Below, one piece after another: positions 1 to 11,347 of a stretch of 64,000 nt of DNA (its first letter is position 1; each line of letters begins with the position of its first letter). The stretch is taken from positions 12,967,442-13,031,441 of the forward strand of contig NC_134023.1 of NCBI RefSeq assembly GCF_040712315.1, in the 5' to 3' direction. The notes under the pieces were generated by a model. The model worked only from the letters and a program-made list of their open reading frames with translations. It was not told where the DNA came from and searched no databases. The translations under genes and the position numbers were made by a program. Source of the stretch: Castanea sativa (taxonomy: Eukaryota; Streptophyta; Magnoliopsida; Fagales; Fagaceae).

Positions 1-500
1 TTATAAAAAATGTTACACCACCCAATAACTTAGTATTGAATTCATACTTTAAAAATCCAACCATTGGATGACATGCTTTATATGTTCTTAACATGCATGC
101 CAATTTTCATGCCAATCGGATGTAATTTACCACTTGATCTATACACTCATCTTTTATGCATTATTTTAAACTAAAAAACTTGAATTTAAAAAATTGATTG
201 ATGACATGAAAATTAATATTTGATCACCTTGAAATTTTATAAGTATAAAAAATATATGAAGATAATGTAATCTATCGGTAAATTTATCAAAATTCACATC
301 GAATTAAGAAATATAGAGTTGGGTTCAAGTTACACGTATTGTAACTCTAAAAAATGTTACATCACCCAATAACTTATTATTTAATTCATATTTTAAAAAT
401 CCAACTATTAGATTACATGTTCTATATGTTCTTAACATGCATGCCAATTGGATGTAATTTACCATTTGATCTATGAACTCATCTTTTATGCATTATTTTA
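1..500 (+). repeat. Dispersed repeat, two tandem copies (about 340 bp unit)
   Basis: Two diverged direct copies are seen, one from the window edge to about 330 and one from about 345 to 500. Both carry the block 'cacccaataactta', then 'aaaaatccaac', 'gttcttaacatgcatgcca' and 'ggatgtaatttacca'. The join contains 'gggttcaagttacac'. The same unit is present in reverse orientation at 50430-51110, also as two tandem copies. No protein is encoded. It is an unclassified dispersed repeat, probably part of a non-autonomous transposon. A GA-run follows at 525-546. Confidence 0.7.
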
Positions 501-524
501 ATCGGAAGAAATTTTTATTCACTT

Positions 525-546
525 TTGAGAGAGAGAGAGAGAGAGT
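525..546. repeat. (GA)n microsatellite
   Basis: Uninterrupted GA dinucleotides directly after the second copy of the dispersed repeat. Confidence 0.9.
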
Positions 547-559
547 ACAAAAGGCTGAA

Positions 560-2056
560 ATTCTTGAATTTTAGGCTACCATTTTGAAGTTGATAGTGTT
601 ATCATTTTTTTTATGGGTACAATTGTGTTAGAAAATATGGAGAGACCTTTCTTATATAGGATGTATATAAAGGGTTTTTTTTTTAGACTACAAACAAAAA
701 GGTTCATCTAAAGAATATAAAGTGTTATATGTTTATGCGTTTCTTTTTATTTTTCTTTGAATTTTAGAATAACTTTTATCTCCAAAGAAGTTAATCTTTT
801 AACGATTTTTTGCGAAGGTCAATCGTGGCTGTAAGTGCACAATTGCACCTGGCCCCAAGAACAGTTACGGGCTCAGGCCCAACGAGCCTTAAACAATGTA
901 ATTTGTAGAGTGTGGGTTTGAAACCCAGGTTAGAAGTGTTTGAGGATTAAATAGCAAGCTAAAGATGATAAACACTTAAAAACAACAAAGAATGCTATGA
1001 ATCAATCTGCTCGGACGTAAGCCGAGAACTGTTCTTATATAATTTCTCTCTCCTTCTTTTTCTCTTTCTTTTAGGTTACAAAAAGGGAGATCCCCTCTTT
1101 CCGTCTTAGATTCCCCCTTAAATACTACTCTCTTGAATACCTTTTACACGTGTTGCTTTACCTCCCCTTTAACCTAGATATTTCTTTTCCCAGTGCCTTT
1201 GAATAGTAACCAGAAGTTTCTCTTCCACTGTTCAGGTGTCACTTCCCCATCAATGCGGCCAGGGTGGTAGGTGCAGGGTCTTTAATGTGGAGGTAGCAGC
1301 CTTTATCTTTGACATTTCTTCAACACCAGTGCTTCTGGGGCATTCTAGGGTTTACCCCTTTTAATCATTGGTCTTAACCGTGTCATCCCCTAATCTTTAT
1401 TGCGAAACCCCGAGTTCTTCGGTGTCCGTCCAAGGATAAGTTCACCCTCGGCTGGATCCTCGGACCCTCGGCGTATGGGCCGACCCATAGTACCAACAAA
1501 TTCTAAACCCAGTAGCAGGTCGGCCTTCCTTAACACGGCCCAAAAGGCCCACATTCTCATCAGGATCTTTTCGCCCCCCACAGTGGCCCTCACAAATAAT
1601 TTAGTATTAGTTAAGGCATATTTTTAGCCCACACAAAAAAATAAACTTTTTGCAAGGAATTGTCTCTCGGAAATAATTTAGTGGGAACATTTCCCTCCAA
1701 AAAATTTGACATTTTAATGATTATTTGTGAAGGTCGATTGTAGCCCTCGCAAATAATTTAGTATTAATGACGGTTTTTTTTAACTGTCACAAATAATACA
1801 CTTTTTGCGAGAGATTTTTAATTGTCCCTCGCAAATAATATGGAGGGAAAATTTCCCTCTAAAATATTAGTATTTGTGACAGTTATAACACATAATTGCG
1901 ACAGCTTTTTTTGTTTGTCACAAACATTTCACATTTTACCAAGTATTTGCGAAGACTTTATTTTGCCATCACAAATAAGATTTTTTAAGAGGGTTTTTGG
2001 GTCCGTCAAAAATTCTTGGTCGCTAATAAGCATTTTTTTTTTTTTTTTTTGTAGTG
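560..2056 (-). mobile_element. CACTA-like (En/Spm) transposon end, interrupted by a solo LTR
   Basis: The right border reads, on the minus strand, CACTAC followed by a long A-run (2035-2056), the usual start of plant CACTA elements. Inside are short diverged subterminal repeats of the type 'tttgcgaaggtc' and 'ctcgcaaataattta', and 'gtcacaaata' variants in both directions between 800 and 2030, a usual feature of this superfamily. A solo LTR has inserted at 830-1582. No transposase is visible and the opposite terminus was not found, so this is a non-autonomous or truncated copy; the left limit given is only approximate. Confidence 0.55.
830..1582. mobile_element. Solo LTR with 5-bp target duplication
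   Basis: The unit starts TGTAAGTGCAC and ends CCCCCCACA, 753 bp, and is flanked by GTGGC on both sides (825-829 and 1583-1587). The flanking DNA reads as one continuous CACTA subterminal repeat when the unit is removed. There is no internal retrotransposon coding sequence, so this is a solo LTR left by LTR-LTR recombination. Composition ('ctcgg', 'gccgag', TATATAA at about 1036, pyrimidine-rich stretch) resembles the Gypsy LTRs elsewhere in the window. Short reading frames across it are not genes. Confidence 0.88.
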
Positions 2057-2457
2057 CTATATCTCAACAGCATAAGCCAACTGACAGTAAATTAGAATCA
2101 TAAACTCAAAGAAACTTTTAAGAAACAGAAAAACCAATTTGTGTCCCTAAATTTTAAGCTACAGATGTTTCGAAAATTAAATAAAAAGCTCAACAAAAGT
2201 AATCCAAAACCAATTTTCAAGTTACCAAAAAAATAAAAATAAAAGGCCAATCAAAATTAGTTTTCCCAGCAAAATTTATTGCTTTCTTGATTCCATAAAA
2301 CCAAAAAAATAAAACATAAAAACTTTTAAAACCTTAGTTCTATTCTGCTCCAACATTTTCCTAGTAACCAAATACAGCCAGAATGAAAACCATGTTAAAT
2401 TTTTTTTTTTAAGAAAACTTAAATGCAAGGAGTTCAGAAGAAAAGATAGTATATTAC

Positions 2458-2634
2458 TTGTCCAATGCCTCCAAAAAGCTCCCTTAGTTCTTCAGTTGTC
2501 ACATCTGGGGCCTCAGTAGAAGCACCACCATAACCACCCTCGACCACCAGTACCATGCCCACCATCATATCCACTTGGTGGGCCAGATAATGATAAGGTG
2601 CAACCACAAATGGAGTCAGCCTACTCAAATTCAA
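2458..2634 (-). pseudogene. TAF15b-like (TFIID subunit 15b) gene fragment
   Basis: The minus strand encodes a Gly/Tyr-rich stretch followed by PDVTTEELRELFGGIGQ, which closely matches the start of the RRM domain of plant TAF15b proteins (RNA-binding proteins of the EWS/FUS/TAF15 family; known for the family, not shown here). The frame ends at a GT splice donor (caa|gtaata, 2456-2458), where the family has an intron. Upstream, the GPPSGYDGG-type segment is in another frame, and the residues that normally join the Gly-rich part to the RRM (including RIYISNLP) are missing. No following RRM exon was found towards position 1, where the transposons lie. Most likely a decayed, truncated gene copy. 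Confidence 0.55.
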
Positions 2635-2639
2635 AGACT

Positions 2640-5600
2640 AATATATCAATCATTTTCAAAAAGAAGAGATAAGATAGAAAGAAACTGAAGCTATATTCTA
2701 GGAGTTTTGTTTATGTTGATCTTGTAGTTTAAATTTAAACATCTATATTGTAGTTATCCAAATCTGTAAATTGAATCTAGTGTATAATATCTATATAGAA
2801 ACCGTAACCATTGTTTTGGTAAGGCAGAACATTCTCATATTTGTTCAGTCACAATGGCCTAATGCTTGTCGTGCTACTTTATCTCTTAAGCTTTATCTTA
2901 CGTCTGGCTTCTACATCTGCTTGCCTTCATGCTTCCACTCACCTTAAACTAAAATCAGAATTAAGAAGCAATTGACCAAAAAGTCAATTCAAGCCTTTCA
3001 GTAACAAAATTAATGGCAATGCAGGCAATCCATAGTAAAAGAGAGAAAAGAAAAAGCACTTAATATTTAAATATAAAACAAATATTGAAATCAATAGAAA
3101 AGTAAAAACACCAAATAAGAGGTACGATAAAGAGGAAGAATTGACAATTTCTTCTTCTTCTTTGGACTTGGCTTCCCATTTAACACCATGAAATTCATAA
3201 ACAAAATTAAAAAAAAAAAATTGGCTTTAATTAATAGTAAACATCAAATACCAAATCAAATTCACTTACATACAACTAAATGTTTTCCAAGTTTCACACT
3301 GTAACAAAGCCAAATGAAAAGAAGAAAGAACAGAATGAATGAATGAATCATAATTTCCCAAATCAAAAGTTACCAAAAAAAAAGTGAGCATAACTTACTA
3401 AGACTGTGACAGAGTGAACTGAGGCAGATAGAGAAACATGGTTGTGAAGAATGGATCACGCCATTATTAGAACAACATTCAATCCTATGCTTATTTAATC
3501 CCAATGATTTTGTTAAGATTAAATCAATATTTTAGTGATTTTATAATCTAAAAAAACAAACAAAAGCAAATATCTAAAATTGAGAAGACAAACATTTTGA
3601 TAGAGAATCCCCAAACCCAAAACACAAACGAATCAAATCTAAACCTATCCAACAAAAAAACACAATTAAAAGTAATCATTGAGTTAGAATGAATTGGAAA
3701 ACCTCACAAAAACAAATAAGCCAACTTGATTATAAAACATAACAGACAAAAAAAATCAAAGAGAACTCTATCTATTTGGCTATCGGAAGAAGATTGAAAA
3801 AGATTAATGGAATCATAATAGTGTTATAGGTCAATTGAATCCAGAACAAAAATCAATTCAAACCCAAATACGTCAATTGGGAAAATTTAATAAAAAATTT
3901 GAGATAAAGAGAGGAAAAATCAGACTGCCCTAATCTTTCAGTTTGATTCAGTAACTCTTCTTAAAAAACACCCAAATGTCTTATCTGAAAGAGAACTCCG
4001 TAAATTTGTGCTTCAACAAAAGGATGGGAAAAGGAGATTTCTTAAATTATAGAAAATAAATTGAAGTTGTAATCTGGCTTGAATTGAAAAATGTGCAAGA
4101 TTGATCCCATAGTACCATTAACTGCTCATGGGACACCAAGACTAAACTGGTTCAAAACATATTTCTAAATTTATCCTTTTAAAAAATATTAAATTTCTTA
4201 ATACTCTGCATATCAAGAAAAAGAATAAACATACACAGATTTAGGAGTAAGCATTGTTCTAAAAAAATTACTTAAAAACAGATGGACTGTGGGTAAGAGT
4301 TCTGAAGACTTTTCCAAAAGACACCATCTCTAGATATATGGTAAAATTTATAATATTTGACCAAATAGAATAACATCCCAAAACAATAACTAAATATATC
4401 CTTCTGGGTTGCTCTTGTAAACAACATCCATCCCATATAGCATCTTGCCAAAAGGAAACAACCTTTTAAAGGAAACAAAAAGCAAGCATGTAAGAAGGAA
4501 AAAAAAAAAAAATCCAGGCTATAAAAACTGTACACTAAACAGATGGTACAAATTATCATTGTTCAAATACATTTTAAAAATAATATAAAAAATCCTCCAC
4601 ACCATTGATACAGCCAGTAAATGTCACCAAATCTTAGTCTTCTTCTCCTGTGTTATCTCATGTAAAGATATTGCCTTAAGGTGCACACATGTTGATAATT
4701 CAGCACATAGACACTCAAATTCATGTAATGAGTCCACCCACTCCTAAATATGAAAAAAGATCTTGATCTACCTTAATCGATAAAATCTTCAAATTAGCAC
4801 TTGAATCAAACCATTCACTTACAAACCAACAACTTTGAGAACAACACTACTTATTTAATAGGAAAAACAATAGCCTGAGCCTATATGCACAAATTAGCGA
4901 AATTAAGATGGATGCACGGAGTTCCAAAATAACTCAACAAAACAAAGTATTCAACAGTATAAAAGACAGAGGCTAACAATTAAATAGATACTAATATAAG
5001 ATACCCAAACTTGTAATAAATAATCTACTACTATCGCAACTCAAATCTTGCAAACATGGGTGGGGAAAAATGCTAGAGATCACAAACCATATATAAGAGC
5101 CCTATTTGAAATTGAAAGTTCCATTCACAGAATCATCACAAATAGCAACTGAAATCCCTTAGAATCAAGAAAATTTAATCTTTGAGGTAGACTGAAATGT
5201 AAAGCCTAAAATAAGGATTTTTATTTTCAAAAAAATAAACCAAAGAGAACTCTAACAATCTAATTTTGCTTAGACTATCCCAAATACATCAATCAACAAA
5301 ATGTAATCCAAAATATCAGATAAATAGAGGGATAGTAAGGCCGTACTAAGGTGAAACAAAGTCTACAAAAAGAAGCTGAAGTAATCATTATAAGAAAGTT
5401 GATCACAAAGCATGACACCAACAAAAAAATAAAAAAAAAATTTTACAGGTTAGTTGAAAAAGAATCATGGAATGCATTTTTTTCTTTTTAGAAAAAGCTG
5501 TCTAAAATATGCAAAAACAAAGGAAATTCAAACAACGAATACATAATGGACAAAATTATCAGATAAACAAAGGAAAAATTAGGCTTTCCTAACCTATCAG

Positions 5601-6519
5601 TTTGTTCCAGCAACTCTGCTTGCAAATTACTCAAGTTTTGTACTTGACAGAGAACTGCAGCAAATATGAATTTCAACAAAATGACAGGGTAAGAAGGTTT
5701 TTTTTTTTTTATTAATTTCAATAACATAGTGTCCAATTGTCACACTCAGAACCCAACTATAAAAATAGGCATGTGACAATTGCCGCACACTTATAAAGTA
5801 AGCACCTTACAAGTGTGCAAGGCCTTTTTAGCAACTAAAATTCATCCTCAAAAATTAAATCAATTAAATCTAATAAATCCAAAATACCTCAACAATTTCT
5901 CAACAATTTCTTTATGAATAGATCTCCAATAATTTAATAGAAACAAAATCCAAACCTCATGTACATAATGCCAATTGGCCAATAAATATAAAACTATTAG
6001 AAAACCATCCAATCCCAAAATCATTGAGCTTCTTTTCCTACCCACAATACAACATCAAAACTCCCAAAACTTGCTATTCTTCACAATCTGAAACTGGAGG
6101 GGAAAAATGGGGTGAGCTGACAACTCAATAAGTAACCAAAATGCTAATAAGTTCCATCAAACAATAGATCTGTAAAATAAAAGATGTAATATGTGTTTTC
6201 AAAAGTTATAATATACTATGTGTTTTAAAATAACTGAAGAAGTTTCTTAGTCTTAAAATAATAAGTTGCATATAGATCACATACTTTAATCATATATCAT
6301 AGATGGTTTAGAAAATAGTCAGTTTTTCATATATCAAAAGCTATAATTTACAACAGGTTCCAAAAACACATAAGCAGTTTTAGTGACTCAAAATAGTTTA
6401 AATACTCAACATTTCCAACATCACATATGTAGTTTTAAAGACTCAAAACAGTTCAATATTCAAATGTAATTCATATCCTTAACAATCTTATAACTATGGT
6501 CATGCTATATCCTCGTGAC
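2640..6519. other. AT-rich non-coding stretch with internal duplications
   Basis: No convincing gene. Short open frames (for example 4272-4559 and 5488-5736 minus) are hydrophobic, low-complexity and match nothing I know. Two diverged direct copies of a segment of about 130-150 bp are visible: 3902-4050 and 5573-5705, sharing 'taatctttcagtttg' and 'taacctatcagtttg' forms and then 'agagaact' and 'atttcaacaaaa' forms. If the TAF15b fragment was once an intron-bearing gene, this could be its intron DNA, but no further exon was recognised. Confidence 0.4.
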
Positions 6520-6716
6520 TGGGCATCAGAGTACCAATGAATAACTTCCATTGGCTAGGTATCAGAGTACCAATGAATAACCCCCATTGGTTTGGATATC
6601 AAATACTAATAAATAACCCCCATTGACTGAGTATCAAAGTACAAATGAATAACCCCCATTGGCTTGGGTATTAGAGTACCAGTGAATGACCCCCATTGGC
6701 TGGGTATCAGAATCAA
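6520..6716. repeat. 36-bp minisatellite, five copies
   Basis: The core 'ggtatcagagtaccaatga' plus 'ataacccccattggct' recurs at 6525, 6561, 6598, 6633, 6670 and (partial) 6706, giving a period of 35-37 bp. Each unit carries CCAATG and CATTGG, so it can form a small hairpin. Copies are 80-95% alike by eye. Confidence 0.9.
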
Positions 6717-9700
6717 TTCATAGTCAAATTGTCCATAATCATATATATCAAATTATAGTTCAAACCAAAAAATATATCTCATTCAAATACATATATATAT
6801 AATCATATATTTAGTATTTAAATATATTTGTGATGTTTCTATATTATTTACTTTAAATCAATATAGCCAAAAAAAAAAAAATAAAATAAAATAAATCTTA
6901 TATTCAATGCTCATAAATATTTGTGAAAATTCTTTATTCTTTACTTTGAATCAGTATAGCTAAAAACAGTTAAATAAAATACATCATATATTCAGTAATC
7001 AGATATATTTGTGATAATTTTTTACTTGAAATCAATAATACAATAGAAATTAAATTGTAACAATTGTAAACAATTTTCGTAGTTAAAATATGCAAAATAA
7101 AACCAATTAGGATAAGGTTACTTACCTCAATCCAAAGCCTATTCAAAATCCTTGCAGTTTCCCAAGACCAATCAAATGTGAACCTTTTAGAAAACCAAAT
7201 AAAGAATTTACTCCAAACAAGTTTGTCACTTAGATCCTTGGACCTCAAATCTCAATGCCATCCAACACCATGGAGACAACAAAGCAAAGATGCTTTACAC
7301 GTGAAAAGACGAAGTCCTTAGAAATCTTCAAATAATTGGTATTGACTTCATCTTTTATCTATCAATAAGGAACCTTAATGACAAGTCAGTAATGCCTATA
7401 GTAGCCAATACACATCTAGTTACGTTGCCCTCAATAAGAATCACGAAATAAAAGTGATATGCTTTTAGTGGTGAAATTTTGCTTAACTAGTCATATACTG
7501 GTTGGCTTCTTAGATAGGAGACAAGATGAGGAGAGGGGGGGGGGGGGGTGGATGACAACTCCTCCTAGAAATCTTTAGGTGAAAAAAGCAAAATCCTTAG
7601 GGTGGCTAGGGTTTACATGATACAATTAGGGTATAAATATTGCTAACTTCAATATTAGAATTACTAAGTTACCCCTAAAAAATAAATCTCCTTTTTATTT
7701 ATTTATTTTGGAATTGGGTATTACACTAACAATCTGTTAGAAGGTGTATAGTAATCAGTTGGTTATTAATTAATTAATCTATTTTTCAAAAACGCAGTAA
7801 TTAATCCAAAAAACCGTAATTTCACTTAAGAAAAAAATTATAAATTACTATACACTCTAAACTTTCAGGTTTTTAATTATCCAAGTATTAAAATCAAGGA
7901 AGAAATCCCTAATGTTACCAAAACTTAAAACCAAAAATAATAATTTAAGACCAAATCATCCATAGAGAGTGAATAAACCCATCATTACACACTCTAAACT
8001 TTCAGACTTATAACCATCCAAGTTGAAATTTGGCTATTAAAATCAAGGGCAAAATCCCTTATGTTACTAGTACTTAAAACCAGAAATTATAATTTTTCCA
8101 TAGAAAGAGAAATAAACCCATATATATTTCAAAAGGAGTCAAAGAAGAACCCTAGACAATTCGGTATGGAGAAAATTTTGAAATATAGATACATTGAAAA
8201 GGAAGATGGTAATTCTTGTAGTATAAACATCTGGTTTTAAACTAAAAACATATACATATTGAAGATTTAATATGCTAATTCGAAAAGGAAAAGCAATGGT
8301 GAAAACCAAAACAGTATTTGAAGAAGAAAAGAGTATGCTAACCTTAGAAAAATTTGTTGCAGAGGAGAGATGAGGCAAAACAGCAGATCAGATGGCGATG
8401 GTCGGCCATACGAAACTACACTGGATCGCAAACTTTTTTTTTTTCTCCTTCCATTTCTTTGTATTGTAGTATCGCTAGGGGTTTTTTTTTAGAGAGAGAA
8501 AATGTTAAGCAGAGTCTGATGAGAAGAGACCGCTAGGGTTTTTTTAGTTGCAACTTTTGTTATTTTTTATTTTTATTTTAACCAGGTTTTTTTTTTTTTT
8601 TTTTTTTTTAATATACACAACCACTGTCAAACAATGCTGAGGTTGTGAAACAATATAATGTGTCGCTTTTTAACTTAAACGTGTTTGAATTTTAGATAGA
8701 CATTTTCCTACATGGCAGCACCTCCTTAATTGTAGGAATTAACTCTCTTAGCTTCTGCTATTATATATAGTATATGATATGATCAAAAGCTCAAGGAAGT
8801 TTTGATGTATAACCTCTTGTAATTGATGCAGTATATGTATCAATGTTTTTTTTTTAAAATTTTTTTTAAGTATAGGCTAATTTGTAGACAACATTTTTTA
8901 TTCAAACATCTGGGTGTATTTGAGCTGCACTAAATATCTCAAAGAAATTGAAATATGAAAAATTTCACTCAAATGAAACATTAAAGCATCGATAGTTTGC
9001 TTGTCACTCGTTCAAGCAAAATCATGCGAAAATTTTAGCTATTTGACTAAGTATCGTGCCGGCCATTTCAACAAACTATAGCACCTATATATAAATCACA
9101 CTTGTACGATTTCTCATCAGAGAAAAAGGCCTCCACACCATGAGCAACAACAAAACCTTTGCCTTTGCTTCCATGTGACAAACTGAAAAATCCTTAAATA
9201 TTACTCATTCATCTTGTGGTCCTAATGACAGTGATAGTGAGATTGTTTTGAAATCACAAAGACCCTATCCGGTGATGATTGAATACTATTTTCAAGGCAG
9301 GCTCACTAGAGGAGTTCAAGAGAATATCTATGTGTGAGATTGGTAAAGAGGCTTGGGACATCTAAAGAAAATGCATGAGGTTAAAACTTTAGATGTGGAT
9401 CCCTTGATTACAACAAACATGGACTATGGTGACGAAACTTATTATTGTCATGATATGTCCTTGTTTAGTTGCCTAAGACATATGATGTCGAACCGCATTC
9501 GTCACATAATCTCGATCAATGAATGTCCTGGTGATGACAATTTAACATGTCTAATTTTTTTTTTCAAAAAAAAAATGACCGGTGACGAAATGTTTTAGTC
9601 ACTTAATATTTTCATCACTGAACACTATATTCAGAGATGAAATAAATTCGTCACTAATGATTTTTAATTTGTAAAAAATGATAGACCCACACATGTATCA

Positions 9701-10226
9701 ATTCCAAACAACAAAATTTATGACTTTCTTCTCATTTTGAGGATTGTAGTTATAATGGGTTCTCCATCATGATTGCATTTTCAAGAGATTTGGTAAATGA
9801 TCTGAAACCCCAACCTATCCTAACCCAAAATAATAATAATAATAATAAATTCACAAATGCCCCACACAACAAAAGTAAACAAAAATATCACCAGAAAGCC
9901 ACCATTTGCTAATTGCTACACCCACTGTAAATTAGTTCAAAATTTTCTAAGTTAAATATCCTTCAGCAAAGTTAGGCAAAGCATTAATAAACTTATAATG
10001 AACCAAACACATAGAACTCATGTGTGCCCATGGCTTCAAACCCAAAAACCCACAATATCAAAATTACAAGACAATAAGCAAAATTTAAACTAGTAACCAG
10101 TAAAAGATATACCAATCAAAATAAAAATCATGAGAGATAGGATAGTCTGGGTGTTTTGTTACAAGCCACCATTGATTTAAAAAAAAAAAAAACCACGATT
10201 TTTTTGGGTCCCACCAAAAATTACCA

Positions 10227-10274
<48 letters not shown>

Positions 10275-11095
10275 ATTAGAGGTGAAAGCCACCGTTTAAT
10301 TAAAAAAAAAAAGCCAGCATTGATTTAAAAAAAAAAAAAACCAAAACCCACTGTTTGATTTAAAAATACAAGACCAAAAAAAAAAAAAAAAACACTACAA
10401 CAACAATTTTAATGGACAGTGAGAAGGATAGTCAGGGTATTTTGTCAAGACTCCTTTGCTTAAATATCTCCAAATTGGAGAGATAAGAATTTGGTGGGAC
10501 TGAAGTGTGGAGAGATAAAAATTTGGCGGGCTCAAGAAGAAAACGCTTGAGTCCCACCAAAGTCTCCTCCCCTTTTACCCTTCTCTCCTATTTTCTTTTC
10601 TATTTTCTCCCCACTCTCCCTTTTCCATTACTCCTAAAATCACCCCAACCAGAAGGGGGCATTACATTTAAAATTTGGAACATTTTCAATCTAATATAAA
10701 TTTTGCATTTACAGCATGCAGTCTAGAAATGTTTTGTAGAAGTCATAATTTTATGCACACGAATTTTATTTTATTTTTATTTTTTCCTCTGTTATGAATT
10801 TTCTTAAACGACAGTTGTTAAAATTGTTCTATAGTACATCAAGTTTGAAACATATAACGCCAACAATGTGGCTACTTTTAGTGGTGTTCATGATGAACAA
10901 CAAAATCTACATCTTAGCAGCAATCCATCTTTACAAAAACATTTGCACAGCTCAAATTCCTTCATTAGATCTCTAAAATGATTCACAATTAGAGAAGTAA
11001 GAAAGCTCTCATTAGTTTTGACCTTGTTGAAGTGAAACTAACTAATGATCACTTCCACATCTAACTCAATTTTAAGCCATTTGATGTTCAACTAA
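6717..11095. other. Non-coding AT-rich DNA with simple repeats
   Basis: No gene recognised. Holds a G-run at about 7537-7549, poly-T at 8587-8609, CACTA-like 'gtgacgaaat' and 'cgtcacta' motifs at 9580-9660, a long (TA) run at 10233-10271, and poly-A-punctuated repeats at 10160-10400 built on 'gccacc(g)attgattt'. A duplicated phrase 'gatagtcagggtattttgt' occurs at about 10427 and, diverged, at about 10141. A segment at 8340-8570, read on the minus strand, looks like a leader (CT-rich, 'aaaccctag' motifs, donor-like 'ctaag|gttag'), but no coding exon could be linked to it. Confidence 0.4.
10233..10271. repeat. (TA)n microsatellite
   Basis: About 19 TA units in a row. Confidence 0.95.
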
Positions 11096-11344
11096 GTATC
11101 TGTTTGGATAGGATTATCTTGCGTCTACGTTTTGCGTTTTCTCTTTTTTTTTTTGATCCACGCACAACAGCTTTTAGGAGACAGTGTACTGTTCATGCAC
11201 TGTTGTGCACTGTTCATGGGACCCACAAACACTTTATTCAGAAAAAATATTAAAAATGGGTCTCACGCTACTATTCACACATTTAAAAATTATTTTGTTA
11301 CAGTGTTTTCAGTTTTCAGTAATAAGTTCTATCCAAACGGACCC
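11096..11344. mobile_element. PIF/Harbinger-like MITE, 249 bp
   Basis: Terminal inverted repeats: left 'gtatctgtttggatag', right (reverse complement) 'gggtccgtttggatag', 13 of 16 matching. It is flanked by TAA on both sides (11093-11095 and 11345-11347), the 3-bp TWA duplication of PIF/Harbinger elements. The body is non-coding and contains repeated 'actgttcatg' motifs. Confidence 0.7.
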
Positions 11345-11347
11345 TAA

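Noticed and set aside
4272..4559. 95-codon hydrophobic minus-strand frame
   Set aside because: Composition follows the AT-rich DNA (Phe, Leu, Tyr runs from A/T tracts); no conserved motif.
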